Assembly (NCBI GenBank): GCA_900291925.1
Contig: UWYS01000002.1
Coordinates: forward strand, 496,001 to 560,000
Direction: 5' to 3'
Length of the DNA: 64,000 nucleotides
Origin: Thecaphora thlaspeos
Lineage: Eukaryota > Basidiomycota > Ustilaginomycetes > Urocystidales > Glomosporiaceae
Numbering within the stretch: the first letter of the stretch is position 1; each line of letters begins with the position of its first letter. The notes below the pieces were generated by a model that had not been told where the DNA came from, did not search any database, and saw only the letters and a list, made by a program, of their open reading frames with translations. Of the stretch, positions 23,134-33,669 are shown piece after piece. Both the position numbers and the translations under genes were made by a program.

Positions 23134-26100
23134 ATGATCCCGTCCCAACGGATGGTGGCAAGAGCCGCACGCTCGCGCTCCCGCAACGCCGCCGTCTCCC
23201 TCGCCCTGCTCCAGACGCCGCCACTACAGCGATGCCGCCTGGAGGCCCTCGACCGCCTCGCTTCGAGCTCCGCATCCCCCGCGCTCAACGCCGCCTCGCT
23301 CCCACACCGTGCGCCACTCTTCCTGCAGCGCGGCAGTGCCAGGACATTTGTCATCTCGTCCTCGGCCGCACTGCCCCGCAAGAAGACTGTCCCGCTCTTC
23401 AAGGAGGGAGAGCACAATGAGAACGAGCATGACGAGGAGATGGAGCAGGACGGCGAGCACGGAGAAAAGCAGCCAGCGGCAGAGGGCAAGGAGGGGCGAT
23501 CCTCGTCGTCCGGGTCGGCAGCCTCCTCGGCCCTTGGAGGGGCCGGCGGGGCGGTGGCAGGCGCAGGCTCCGGCTCGGGCTCCGGCTCGGGCTCCAGTTC
23601 GACCTCGATCTCAAGGTCCACCGTGCCCTCGGTCTACCCGCAGGTGCTCGCCCTCCCCATCACGCGGCGGCCCCTCTTCCCCGGCTTCTACAAGGCTGTC
23701 GTCATCAAGAACCCGGCCGTCTGCGCGGCCATCAAGGAGTCGATGAAGCGTGGTCAGCCCTACATCGGCGCCTTCCTCCTCAAGGACGAGGAGGAGGACG
23801 CCGACATCATCACTGATATCACAAAGGTTCATAAGGTCGGCGTCTTTGCCCAGGTGACCAGCGTCTTCCCCGCACAGCCCGCAGGCAGCAGCAGCAGCAG
23901 TGGCGGCAAGAAGGACAAGGACGGCGAAAAGACCGATGAAGAGGAAGGCATCACCGCCGTCCTCTACCCGCACAGGAGGATTCGGATCGACGAGCTGATC
24001 ACCCCCGCCGGCGAGACGATCCCCACTTCTCCACCGGGCACTGAAGGCGCTGGACCGGCGAACCCAGTCAGCGATGAGGCCGCCAACGAAGAGGCTGCCA
24101 AGACGGCCAGCGTCGCCAAGGTCCGCGAGATCCCGCAGGAGGCCCAAGACGAAGCGATTCTGCCTGAGGCGAAGGGCGACGCCTCCGAGGCTGAGGCGAC
24201 GCCGACGCCGACGACCAATGCTGCCGATGAAGCGGCGGCGGGCGAGCAGGATCGCGACGCGAACGCAGACATGCCCTCGCACTCGGCGCCCTTCCAGACG
24301 TCGTTCCTCCAGGACTACGCAGTCTCGCTGGTCAACGTCACCAACCTCGCCGCCGCCCCCTACGACAAGCGCAACGACCAGTACATCAAGGCGGTGATGG
24401 CCGAGCTGATCAGCGTGTTCAAGGACATCGCCCAGCTCAACCCGCTCTTCCGCGATCAGATCGCCAACTTCTCGATCTCGCAGGGCGCCGGCAACGTGTT
24501 CGAGGAGCCCGAGAAGCTGGCCGACTTTGCCGCCGCCGTCTCGACTGGCGAGGTGGGCGAGCTGCAGGCCGTCCTCGAGGCGCTCGACATAAGCGAACGC
24601 CTCCAGAAGGCGCTCGTTGTCCTGAAGAAGGAGCTGATGAACGCCCAGCTGCAGAGCAAGATCAGCAAGGACGTCGAGTCCAAGATTCAGAAGCGGCAGC
24701 GCGAGTACTACCTGATGGAGCAGCTCAAGGGGATCAAAAAGGAGCTTGGCATTGAGTCGGATGGCAAGGACAAGATGGTGGAAAAGTTCCGCGACAAGGC
24801 CAACGAGCTGCGCATGCCCGAGGCGGTCCGCAAGGTGTTCGACGAGGAGCTTAATAAGCTGACGACGCTCGAGCCCGCCGCTAGCGAGTTCAACGTCACC
24901 CGCGGTTATCTCGACTGGCTCACCAGCATCCCCTGGGGCGTCCACTCGCCCGAAAACTACTCGATCGGCAACGCCACTATGGTGCTGGACGAGGACCACT
25001 ACGGCCTCAAGGACGTCAAGGACCGCATCCTCGAGTTCCTTGCCGTCGGGAAGCTCAAGGGAACCGTTGAGGGCAAGATCATCTGCCTCGTCGGACCGCC
25101 GGGTGTCGGCAAGACGTCGATCGGCAAATCGATTGCACGCTCTGTCGAGCGTCAATTCTTCCGCTTCAGCGTCGGCGGGCTGAGCGACGTCGCCGAGATC
25201 AAGGGCCACCGCAGGACGTACGTTGGAGCGATGCCGGGCAAGGCGATCCAGGCGCTCAAGAAGGTCGGCACCGAGAATCCGCTGATCCTAATCGATGAGG
25301 TCGACAAGATTGGCCGCGGTCACAACGGCGACCCGTCGTCGGCGCTGCTCGAGATGCTCGACCCGGAGCAGAATGGCTCCTTCCTCGACCACTACATGGA
25401 CGTCCCTGTGGATCTATCGCGGGTCCTCTTCGTCTGCACTGCCAACACGCTCGACACCATCCCGCAGCCGTTGCTCGACCGGATGGAGGTGATGGAAGTC
25501 TCATCGTACACGGCCGACGAGAAGCGCCACATTGCGCGCGGCTACCTCGCGCCCCAGGCCAAGGAGGCTTCGGGGCTCGAGAACGCCAACATTACGTTGC
25601 CCGATACTACGATCGACTTTTTGATCAAGCACCACGCGCGTGAGAGCGGCGTCCGCGGCCTACGAAAGCTGCTCGAGAAGGTCTACCGCAAGGTTGCCTT
25701 CAACATCGTAAAGGACCACGGCGAGGCCGTCTTCCCGGAGCCCAAGGAGGGCGAGCTAGTATCAGCGCAGACCGAGGCCAAGAATGAGGTTCGAACCGAT
25801 GCGGCCGCTGGCACAGCCGATAGCAATTCGCAGTCGGTCACGCCACCGCTCCCAGCCCAATCGACGTCTGAGAGGAGCGGGGACAAGGCCGCCGAGTCGG
25901 ATTCCGCGCCTTGCACGGACAAGCCGGTGTCGGAATCACAGTCAGAGACGAACGGACCGGCGAAAGTCTACGGCGGCAAGGGGCCGGCCCGCGATGCACC
26001 GCCGGAGGCGCCCGCCAAGGTGACGACCGAGAAGCGCCAGCCGATGTCGGTCCCCTCGGACGTCAAGGTCGAGATCAGCATCGAGAGCCTACGCGACTAC

Positions 26101-26853
26101 CTCGGTCCGCCCGTCTACCACAAGGACCGCCTCTACACGAGCCACATGCCCGCCGGCGTCTCAACCGGCCTTGGCTACCTCGGCAACGGCTCGGGCAGCC
26201 TGATGCCGATCGAGACGGCCATCATGCCGGGTAAGGGAGGGCTGCAGCTGACGGGCAAGCTGGGCGATGTGATCAAGGAGAGCGCGTCGATTGCGCTGAG
26301 CTGGATGAAGAGCAACGCGTACGAGCTCGGCATCACCAAGACGGCCGACGACAACCTGCTCGAGAACCGCGACGTCCACCTGCACATGCCCGAGGGCGCG
26401 GTCGGCAAGGAGGGACCCTCGGCCGGCGTGGCGTTCACGACGAGCCTGACGAGCCTGCTGACGGGACGCAGCCTCCCGCCGACGCTGGCCATGACGGGCG
26501 AGGTCTCGCTGCGCGGCATGGTGCTGCCGGTCGGCGGTCTCAAGGAGAAGCTGCTGGCGGCGCACCGCGCGGGCATCACCAAGGTCATCCTACCGGCGCA
26601 GAACCAGCCCAACGTCGAGGCCGACGTGCCCCGGGCGGTGCTCGACGACCTCGAGGTGCACTACGTCAACAACGTCTGGTCGGCGCTCGACATTGCCTTT
26701 GGCGAAGGACCGTGGACCGCCAAGGCCAACGCGATGAGAGCGCAGGAAGCCGACGAGGATGAGGTGGCGCGCACCCAGGCGGCGGCGACGGCGGCACGCG
26801 GGCAGAAGATCAAGGAGGACGACGGCGTCAACCAGGACCAGCCCGTCAACTAA
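23134..26853 (+). CDS. PIM1: Mitochondrial Lon protease (Pim1), 1239 aa
   Basis: A single exon. Translation starts at the ATG at 23134; the frame is open further upstream but without ATG. The N-terminus is Arg/Ala/Ser-rich and lacks acidic residues for about 50 residues, as expected of a matrix-targeting presequence. A GSGSGS linker precedes the LON substrate-binding domain (from about residue 165, [19 protein letters not shown]). The AAA+ module has Walker [10 protein letters not shown] (Lys660) and Walker [10 protein letters not shown] (Asp721, Glu722). The protease domain has the catalytic Ser1096 in EGPSAG and Lys1139 in [10 protein letters not shown], with the 43-residue spacing seen in E. 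coli Lon. A Ser/Thr/Pro-rich insert of about 100 residues (roughly 870-970) separates the AAA+ and protease domains. It degrades damaged matrix proteins. Confidence 0.97.
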   Translation: MIPSQRMVARAARSRSRNAAVSLALLQTPPLQRCRLEALDRLASSSASPALNAASLPHRAPLFLQRGSARTFVISSSAALPRKKTVPLFKEGEHNENEHDEEMEQDGEHGEKQPAAEGKEGRSSSSGSAASSALGGAGGAVAGAGSGSGSGSGSSSTSISRSTVPSVYPQVLALPITRRPLFPGFYKAVVIKNPAVCAAIKESMKRGQPYIGAFLLKDEEEDADIITDITKVHKVGVFAQVTSVFPAQPAGSSSSSGGKKDKDGEKTDEEEGITAVLYPHRRIRIDELITPAGETIPTSPPGTEGAGPANPVSDEAANEEAAKTASVAKVREIPQEAQDEAILPEAKGDASEAEATPTPTTNAADEAAAGEQDRDANADMPSHSAPFQTSFLQDYAVSLVNVTNLAAAPYDKRNDQYIKAVMAELISVFKDIAQLNPLFRDQIANFSISQGAGNVFEEPEKLADFAAAVSTGEVGELQAVLEALDISERLQKALVVLKKELMNAQLQSKISKDVESKIQKRQREYYLMEQLKGIKKELGIESDGKDKMVEKFRDKANELRMPEAVRKVFDEELNKLTTLEPAASEFNVTRGYLDWLTSIPWGVHSPENYSIGNATMVLDEDHYGLKDVKDRILEFLAVGKLKGTVEGKIICLVGPPGVGKTSIGKSIARSVERQFFRFSVGGLSDVAEIKGHRRTYVGAMPGKAIQALKKVGTENPLILIDEVDKIGRGHNGDPSSALLEMLDPEQNGSFLDHYMDVPVDLSRVLFVCTANTLDTIPQPLLDRMEVMEVSSYTADEKRHIARGYLAPQAKEASGLENANITLPDTTIDFLIKHHARESGVRGLRKLLEKVYRKVAFNIVKDHGEAVFPEPKEGELVSAQTEAKNEVRTDAAAGTADSNSQSVTPPLPAQSTSERSGDKAAESDSAPCTDKPVSESQSETNGPAKVYGGKGPARDAPPEAPAKVTTEKRQPMSVPSDVKVEISIESLRDYLGPPVYHKDRLYTSHMPAGVSTGLGYLGNGSGSLMPIETAIMPGKGGLQLTGKLGDVIKESASIALSWMKSNAYELGITKTADDNLLENRDVHLHMPEGAVGKEGPSAGVAFTTSLTSLLTGRSLPPTLAMTGEVSLRGMVLPVGGLKEKLLAAHRAGITKVILPAQNQPNVEADVPRAVLDDLEVHYVNNVWSALDIAFGEGPWTAKANAMRAQEADEDEVARTQAAATAARGQKIKEDDGVNQDQPVN

Positions 26854-27117
26854 CCAGATAGAAGGGGAGAGAAGCTGGAGGAAAGGAGAATGAGAGAATA
26901 AGAGGTTCGGTCGTCTGTATTTGTCCTGCTCGTAATCTGCACGTCGTCTCTTGCATAGTGCTACAGCTATCTGGCAAGGAAACAACAAGGAAAGCTACCT
27001 TTCACCCCTCCTCGATACGGTCGAAGCTGAAAGTATCGCGTGCTCGAGGCTGTGCTTGTGTGCGACGGTGGTCGACGGGGGTAGATGTAACTGTGGACTT
27101 GTGGCGTCGTGACTGGC

Positions 27118-27514
27118 TCAACGGGGGCAAGTGCACCTCTGCTCCGCCGGGACCTGGGACATGACCTGTCGATTGCATCGACGAGGGGGTCAAGCGATGG
27201 GAGGAATGGATTAGTCAGGATGTCCCCTCTCTCTCTCTCTCTCTCTCACAAAATACATAACGACGCGGACGTGAAAGGAGGAACGTACCGAATCGACATG
27301 TTTTCCACAGCCCCTCCAGGTCGTCTTGCCACAGCTGTCGCCTGTAGAGAAAGAACAACAATCAAATACATTGCACGTCAAAAGTCGTATTTAGAGCTCG
27401 AAGCCTTCCCTGTTCTGACGTAACAGCGTGCTCGATAGGAGGGTGGGACTTACACTTGACAGCGAAGCAAGAGTCGACCATCTTTGCTTGTGTTGCTTGT
27501 GTGGTGAAGGCCAT
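27118..27514 (-). CDS. 53-aa cysteine-rich small protein in three exons
   Basis: Exons on the minus strand are 27514-27454 (61 nt), 27341-27289 (53 nt) and 27165-27118 (48 nt). The introns 27453-27342 (GTAAGT...TACAG) and 27288-27166 (GTACGT...GACAG) join in phase to a TGA at 27120-27118. The product holds C21-x2-C24, the core CGKTTWRGCGKHVDS, C32-x2-H35 and a terminal C49-T-C51-PR. This spacing (C-x2-C-x7-C-x2-H-x13-C-x-C) suggests zinc binding. I recall similar tiny eukaryotic proteins with a CGK-x-TW-x-GCG-x-H signature but cannot name a characterised member. A second in-frame ATG at 27481 would give 42 aa. A 5' UTR intron (27617-27537, GTAAGT...CACAG) is likely. An upstream ATG at 27641 opens an overlapping frame. 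Confidence 0.7.
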
Positions 27515-28408
27515 TTCCGTTGGACGTGATGATTCGCTGTGGAGAGAAGGTGGTGGTGGTGGATGAGAAGATGGGTGGTGTCGTGTGCCACTCTACGACC
27601 TTAACACAGCTACTTACCGTGAGACGGCGGTCTGTACCCATGGTCGGTGGAGAAGCAGCATCGCCCCACTCAGCGGCTACATTCCTTACAGTACCCGCTC
27701 ATCACCGTCGACACCGACCACCTCTGGAGAGGAGGACGAGGAGTACATACATAGGTAGCCGCGGCTACTTTACAGTCGTCGGGCGGGTCTTTACACCATC
27801 ATGTCCATAATGCGAGTTTGAGGCGGCCCGCCCGTGGCCAAGGTTGCCGCTCGCTTATGCCCGGACCTTTAATGCCGCATGTCCCCCGATCCGACCCTGG
27901 TAGATCAGGATTACAGTATCGGGAGACGAGGGGAAAAGAAAAAGTCAACGTGCGTTGTAAGTGCGGCTCCGATTTTTGGTACAACGCGGTCCGGCCTCCT
28001 AATTTGTATTTGCGGCTCCGTGTTGTGAGGGCAAGGCGTAGAAAGCTCCCGGTTCAGCTTGGTTTCCCGATTTCTTAGGGCAGCGCGAAGCGGCTTCGAA
28101 TTTTATATTTGCGGCTCCGACTTTGTAGAGGTAAAGCACCGATTTTGTCTTTGCGGCTCTTTTTATGCGCCGATCCTGTCCTTCCCGATCTTATGATGGC
28201 GGCTCCGCCGTTTGTTTGGGCAACGCGCTGCGGCTGCCAAATTTTCTATTTGCGGCTTCGGATTGAAGGTTCAGTGTCCCGATTTTGGAATTGAGGCTTC
28301 CCCGATTGGTAGGGCAGCCCAATAATTGTATTTGTAGGCCTATTGCCCCTGCCTCGACACCTTGACTTACTGCTTCCCTCCACCACGCACACACCCCGAC
28401 CGCCCACG
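27515..28408. other. Divergent intergenic region between the Cys-rich gene and the small basic protein gene
   Basis: The left part carries the probable 5' UTR exon and intron of the Cys-rich gene (27641-27537). TACAGTA copies lie near 27691 and 27911. From about 27963 onward it is occupied by a degenerate repeat array, listed separately. The last 60 bases before 28409 are C-rich leader. Confidence 0.55.
27963..28345. repeat. Degenerate interspersed repeat array, GCGGCTCCG and CCGATTTTG anchors
   Basis: Copies of GCGGCTCCG or GCGGCTTCG recur at about 27963, 28012, 28090, 28111, 28153 (partial), 28199 and 28252, usually preceded by TATTT or CTTT. CCGATTTT/CCCGATT blocks recur near 27970, 28067, 28138, 28190, 28278 and 28301. 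GGGCAACGCG-like blocks lie near 28030, 28077 and 28217. Spacing is irregular (about 20-80 nt), so this is an eroded array, not a clean minisatellite. It ends about 65 bases before the ATG at 28409. Confidence 0.7.
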
Positions 28409-28841
28409 ATGGTCCAACGCAAGGCACCCTCCAAGTCCGGCTCAACGCACAGCAAAGTTCGCCCCTCCTCGCTGGTCGGTAACACCTCCAAGATCACACC
28501 GAATCACGCTGCAGCGCAGGGCAAGAAGAAGCGCAAACACAACCAAAAGTTCCTCGACGAGCGCCAGAGGGAGCAGGTCGACCGCGATGTCGCACAGGTG
28601 CTCCACAGTGGTGGACGGGATGGTGTAGAGGTACGTTCGTCCCTTCTTGCATCCCAACAAGCGAAGCACAGGCAGGTGTAGGAGAGGACTGACGCACACC
28701 TCGTTCGACCTACATCGACAGGACGAGGCGACTCGGACCACCAACCCCTTCGCCTACCCCCTCTCGAACGTCAAGGAGCAGAGGAAGACGGCCAAACAGA
28801 TCGATCAGACCCTCGAGGCGTTTGATCTGCTGATGAAGTAG
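28409..28841 (+). CDS. Small basic protein, 113 aa, function unknown
   Basis: Two exons, 28409-28630 and 28722-28841, with a 91-nt intron (GTACGT...CGACAG) in phase 0. The N-terminal half is Lys/Arg/Ser-rich and includes GKKKRKHNQKF, a plausible nuclear or nucleolar localisation signal. It is followed by a charged helix, LDERQREQVDRDVAQVL. The C-terminal exon encodes TTNPFAYPLSNVKEQR and ends in IDQTLEAFDLLMK, which looks like a short amphipathic helix. The composition resembles small ribosome-biogenesis factors, but I recognise no specific family. The start is supported by the ATG context (CCACGATGG) and by splicing in frame to a stop. Confidence 0.75.
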
Positions 28842-28982
28842 ACGCGATGGTAGCGGCCGTCCGCTTTCGCGGCAACACGCCATCCCGGCGGATCGGGATA
28901 ACGTCGTTTCTCGAATACACAAGCTATATTGGCCAGCAATAACAAGATATACCCCAGCCCGCACGACGCCTACATCTGGGCG

Positions 28983-30423
28983 CTAGCCACCACGGTCTTG
29001 TCTTGGAGGCTTGCGCAGCGCGAGGAGTGGCGCCATCCTTGGCAAAACTCTCGACCGCAACTTTGGCAGCGTACTTGGCACGTCTCTCGCATCGACAAGG
29101 CCGAGTTCCTGCAACTTCAGACGACGGTCGACCTCCACCGCCAGCTCGTGCTCGAGCCTCTTCCGGGAATGCCTCTGCAGCAGACCCAAGCAGGACCATG
29201 GATCGGTCCTCTTCGATATCTCGTCACGGCACGTCGCTCCCGGATCATGCGCTCCAGCGTCGCTGACGGGATCAGCTGCGGACGTCGGGGCTGTCGCAGG
29301 AGGAAGAGGCGCACGGCGAGGATGGCGCGAGGCAGCTCCGCTTTGACGCGGATTTGGCGCACTGGCAAGCTTCCATGCACGGCCGTCCTCGTTTGCCGCT
29401 CAAGCCAACGCCGGCAGCAGCAGTGAGAGGCGATTGCGACGTTTGTTCACTCGGCCACGGCGGCGCTACTCGTCGTATAGCGATGTGACGAATCACTCTG
29501 CCTCCGCAAGATCCCTCAGACCCAGCCATGCCGCCGCTCTGCCTCGTGTCGCCCGCAGTGTCGTCCTGGCGCCCTTCCTCGCCCTCGTCTGCCGGCGGCA
29601 CCGGCTGCAAAGCCCCGCCGACTTGTCGTATGCTGTGGATCGTCCACTGCTCGACCTCGTGCTCATCGGAGGAACCGACACTACCAAACACGCTCTCCGT
29701 CCGGCCCCGCGGGAACCCGGATTCGTCAACCGCCGAATCGCTATCCGCAACGACCGCGATGGGTCGGAAGATGTTGATCTCTCCATAGTTCCTCTGCGAC
29801 TCGTGGCGCTGCGGACGAATTGGCATCGAAAATTGGGGCGCCTTGAACGTGAAGGCGACGGACAGAACCGTCGCACGGTGGATCAATGCACGGGGATTCT
29901 CCTGTGCGAGGCGGGAGACAGGGTTGGGGGACGGAGGGTCTTCGAAGTAGCACGGCTCCATTCGACGATCGAAGCTCGCCAGTGTCGCCGATACCTCGCG
30001 CAGGCGAGCTGGTCGGTCGATCGGCCTGCCGGGTCTGACGATGACGGGTGCTGCAGCGTGCATTGACATGCTGTGGAGCCAGGAGGCTAGCCTTGTCGGT
30101 GACGACCTCCCCGTACCGCTGATCGTGGCTGATCCGGTCCGCGAGCTGGAGCGCAACCTCGCTCCTCCGTTCTCTCCAGCTGCTCTTTTGGCGATGGGCT
30201 CAAGCTGCGCCCTATCCGGCGTCACTTCGAACGTGGAGGCGGGAGGAGCCATCACCACCTCGACACTGCTCGTCGGATGTTCACCCTCGCTCCTCGCAGA
30301 GCAATCATCGAAGAAGCCTCGCTGCAGCTCTTCCGAAACGTGCTCCTGCTCCTGCTCCTCCCGCTGTTGCAGCAACTGCCGCAGCTGTTGAAGCCGCCGA
30401 GCACGCCTCTGAATGCTGCTCAT
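28983..30423 (-). CDS. Unidentified minus-strand gene, exon structure uncertain
   Basis: An open frame runs from the ATG at 30423 to TGA at 29272 (383 codons). It begins with a Gln/Glu-rich helix (QQLRQLLQQREEQEQEH) and continues with segments such as FDRRMEPCYFEDPPSPNPV and RNYGEINIFRPIAVVADSDS. Codon bias matches neighbouring genes as far as about 29520. Beyond that, coding bias shifts to another frame on the same strand, open from about 29400 to TAG at 28983 (ending VLPRMAPLLALRKPPRQDRGG). One candidate intron (donor GTGAAC near 29453, acceptor TTGAG near 29404) would join the two, but it is non-consensus. Upstream, a 100-codon frame starting MAEHNQPQHRYQHG at 30729 lies in the same frame and ends in TGA two codons before the ATG at 30423. 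No domain was recognised. Confidence 0.5.
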
Positions 30424-31460
30424 GCATCAATTGACGAGCTCACACCGTCTTCGCAGGGCAGGACTGGACGGACTTCGATGCCCTCTCGCGTTCGCCGTGG
30501 CGCTGGCGGCGACGTTGCCGGGCGGTGGATGAATGGACGAAGGAGCATCAGTCGGCCGCCTACCGCAAGACGCGAAGCGAAACTTGAACTGGCTGGACTC
30601 TGGCTGCGCCGAGTCGCCCGGTGTCAAGTCGGTGAAGGGTGCAGTTGGGCGGTTGCTGTAGCTGCCACCGGTGTGATGATAGTCGTCGCCATGCTGATAG
30701 CGATGTTGGGGTTGGTTGTGTTCCGCCATCGATGCAAGCGATGGGCGGATCTCTGGTAGCGATGGAATGTATGCCTCTATGGTACGACGGATAGCGCAGG
30801 AATCCTAATGATGGTCTAAAGATGAGTGCCCGGCTATACGTCGATGGCCTTTACGGTAGTGTTAGAAGGAGAGGGAGGGTAACGGAGGATGGCAAGGACG
30901 GAAGGGGTGTGGCTGATAGGTACTGTAGGTGCTCGACCTTGAGAGCGTGAAAAGCAGCACTTTGCAGCATGGACTGATGCAGGACAACGGTCCACCTCAT
31001 CGACGGGGCAAGCGCATATATGCGCCTCCTGAGCGTCATGAAGCCGCTCTGCGCATGCTATGTGACTAGCCGGCAGCCGTCTGTGTCTCTCGAGCCCATC
31101 CCTTAGCATTAAGATTGCTGGCGGTGATGGTTGCCCTGAGCGAATTGACCTGGCGGAGGGGGGCGACGCGGTGTGAGGTATGAAGAGACGAGGCTGTCCG
31201 GCCCAAGTCACACGGCCGAGAGCTTTTAGATGCGGCGGCTGTTTGCATTTTTTTCCGTCGGGCTCTGTCTGGCAGAGCAGCGTCAGGGTACGGTGGGATC
31301 AGCGATTCTTCGCGACCGACGAGGTGCACCCACGACTCCCACCACCACCACCATCACCACCACCTCAGCTCCACCACCTCCGGCACGCACCCCACATCTT
31401 TACCGCCGTTCTGCCCTCTCCACCAATCCACCTCCACCTCCTTACCCCACACACATCGCC
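30424..31460. other. Intergenic region with a possible 5' exon or uORF of the minus-strand gene
   Basis: 30729-30427 (minus) is an open frame of 100 codons with coding-like composition, in frame with the downstream gene but separated by a TGA. The remainder to 31460 is a promoter for MRPS16, with a CCACCACC-rich leader near 31335-31385. One TACTGTA copy is near 30917. Confidence 0.45.
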
Positions 31461-32231
31461 ATGGTCGTCCGTCTCCGCCTCGCCCGGCACGGGACGCGCA
31501 ACAACCCGTTCTACCACGTCGTAGCCATCAACGACAGCAAGCCGCGCGATGCTCGACCTATCGAAAAGCTAGGCGAATACGATCCCATTCCTCGGCCCAT
31601 TGCCGTCGCATCCATCGCCAGGGCACCTCACACTCCTCTCGTACACGGGAAGGGTAAAGGAAAGGCAAAGGAGGCATCGGAGGGGTATGGAAAAGTCATG
31701 ACGAGCGGGTTGAACGTAGAGACAAAGTTGCAAAAGAGGATCGAGTGGAACGAAGCTAGGATCAAGTACTGGCTCGGCACTGGTGCTCAGCCCAGCAAAC
31801 CCGTCGCGAGGCTTCTGCACAGGGTGAGTCGTCCCAATCGCTGCCCTTGGGTCATTCCTCGTCCTTTCTCAGATCCCAAGTCCAAAAAGTCGAGTCTTAA
31901 CTGACCACAATCCTCTCCCATCCATCTTCCCCCCGACGTGCCGTTTGATTCAAACCAGGCCGGTCTAGTACCCGCGGGCGTCTTCTACAAAGGAATGCCC
32001 CCTCAAACCGCTTCGACCTCTCTCACCACCACCGGCGATAGCAGCAGACCATCAACAAAGTCCACCCCAGCCACCTCCACATCCACCTCGGCCATTCTCC
32101 AGGCCGTCGGCGCCACCAAGTCCGCAACACCCGGCTCCCCCGCTGCTACTGCGCTAAAGAACGCAAAGGAAAGGCACAATCTCAAGTCTCCCAGCCTCAG
32201 CGGTGAGAGCACCATGGACCAGGCAAGTTAG
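31461..32231 (+). CDS. MRPS16: Mitochondrial small-subunit ribosomal protein bS16m
   Basis: Two exons, 31461-31823 and 31959-32231, with a 135-nt intron (GTGAGT...ACCAG) in phase 0; 211 aa. The S16 fold is clear: VVRLRLARHGTRNNPFYHVV, then DARPIEKLGEYDP and the C-terminal core IKYWLGTGAQPSKPVARLL followed by the spliced HRAGLVPAGVFY. Bacterial S16 is about 80 residues. Here a Lys/Gly/Ala insert (about residues 48-75) and a Ser/Thr/Ala-rich tail of about 70 residues enlarge it, as is common for fungal mitoribosomal proteins. It binds 12S/15S-type rRNA in the mitochondrial 37S subunit. No long presequence is apparent; the basic N-terminus may suffice for import. Confidence 0.9.
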
Positions 32232-32729
32232 TTCGCCCCTCCCGACCGGCGCCGTCGTGCCTCGGTCCACCATCCCGTCCCGTATGGACGTTGTACACTC
32301 GTCACCCGCCTCTGCTGCGCAGCAGCTCTCGCGGACTGGAACGTCAGGCGTCAGAAAGCGAGTCTTGATTTGATAGAACCGGCCCGACAGAGACTGGGAG
32401 TATGCACTATATACAAACAGCAACCGGACCGACAAAACGGGGCTGAGAGGGGTGAGCTGATGCACGGGCGCGAATTTATCAAGGCCAGGTCAGAGTGCGG
32501 CCGAAGGCGAGAGGATTGATACTAGCGCAGCGCGGGCAGGCAAACACTCGATGTGGGCGTGATGTGAGCGTGATATGAGCCTGGGCCTGACGCTGGAGCG
32601 ATGTTAGGACCGACAATCCGGAGAGCGCATCGCGGATAAGGTTAAGCTGGATCTGGCCGGAACACACGATGGTCGCATGGCGTCGAGGCGGTCGGGTAGT
32701 CACGAGGCAATCAAATAGAGTCGCCTCGC
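32232..32729. other. Convergent intergenic region between MRPS16 and the BI-1 gene
   Basis: About 500 bases holding the two 3' flanks. I see no coding bias, repeats or RNA genes. Confidence 0.6.
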
Positions 32730-33669
32730 CTAGTCATTCTGGGTACCGTTGAGGACGCGCAGCACCGAGATGAAGAGGTTGATGATGTCGAGGTAGAGCG
32801 ATAGGTTGGCGAAAACCCACTCCTCGGCCGACAGGCGGCGCTGGATGAGCCACGTGTCGTAGACGATGTAGAGCGAGAAGATGACGCAGCCGGCGACGGC
32901 GGTAACGAGGTCAAAGGTGGTGTTGTAGGGGAAGAACATTGAAACGAACCCGGCGCCGACTAGGATCATCAGGCCGCCAAAGAGCCAGCCGCCGAGCGAC
33001 GAGAAGTCGTGCCTGGACTGTAGCGTGAAGAGGGTGAGGCCGAGGAAGGTGAAGGCCGTGATGACCATGGCCTGCAGTACGATCTTCTGGTCCACGTAAG
33101 TGATGACGGTGCCGAGCGAGACCGACTCAAGAAGCGTGAACAGGCTAAGGAGGAGGATGTTGATCGGGTGCGAGTGACGCTTCCAATAGAGGAAGCCCAT
33201 TGTCACGAGGGAGCCGATCAGGGGGACGATAAAAGCCCATTGGCTGTGCGGTCAAAGGCGGGAGAGTGGGGACCAGGGAGAGGTCAGCAACGAGCGCTAC
33301 ATCCCATGACCAGATACTACCTTCGGCGCGCGCATGTCGCACATCCACTACTCACTTCTGCTGCACCCAGCCCGAGACGCCTTGGGTGGTCATGACGCCC
33401 GCGACGACGGCAGTGCCGAGGATCTGGAAGAACAGAACACTGTAGACCTTGCGCAGGAACATGGCCCTGATCTCGGGCGAGCTCTGCTCAACGGTGACGC
33501 CGTACTTGAAGTCATCGGGGTCATTGTCGTCCTCAGAGCGAGGCTGCTGCTCGAAGAAGTTGTCGGAGGAGGACGAGGCACCGGCCGAAGCGGCGGCGGG
33601 AGCCTCAGTCTGGGGGATGGCCGAGTAGCCCTTGGGCTGGTAACCGGGCGGCGGTGCAGCGTACGACAT
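32730..33669 (-). CDS. BXI1: Bax inhibitor-1 / LFG (TMBIM) family membrane protein, 275 aa
   Basis: Exons 33669-33356 and 33243-32730 on the minus strand, with a 112-nt intron (GTGAGT...CACAG). The first about 70 residues are cytosolic and Pro/Ala/Ser/Asp-rich (start MSYAAPPPGYQPKGY). After IRAMFLRKVYSVLFFQILGT come about seven hydrophobic spans, including NILLLSLFTLLESVSLGTVI, MVITAFTFLGLTLFTLQS and AVAGCVIFSLYIVYDTWLIQ. The protein ends ANLSLYLDIINLFISVLRVL, the conserved BI-1 C-terminal helix with its acidic residue. Family members sit in the ER, vacuole or mitochondria and modulate calcium leak and cell death (yeast Bxi1/Ybh3). The gene is divergent from the type II NADH dehydrogenase gene. 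Confidence 0.88.

Noticed and set aside
23611..25209. 532-codon minus-strand open frame opposite LON
   Set aside because: Antisense shadow of a certain gene with no recognisable domain.
27963..28345. CRISPR-like array
   Set aside because: Repeats are degenerate and irregularly spaced, and the genome is eukaryotic.
30424..30430. Selenocysteine or programmed readthrough at the TGA
   Set aside because: Fungi lack the selenocysteine machinery, and TGA-TGC is not the efficient TGA-CTA readthrough context.
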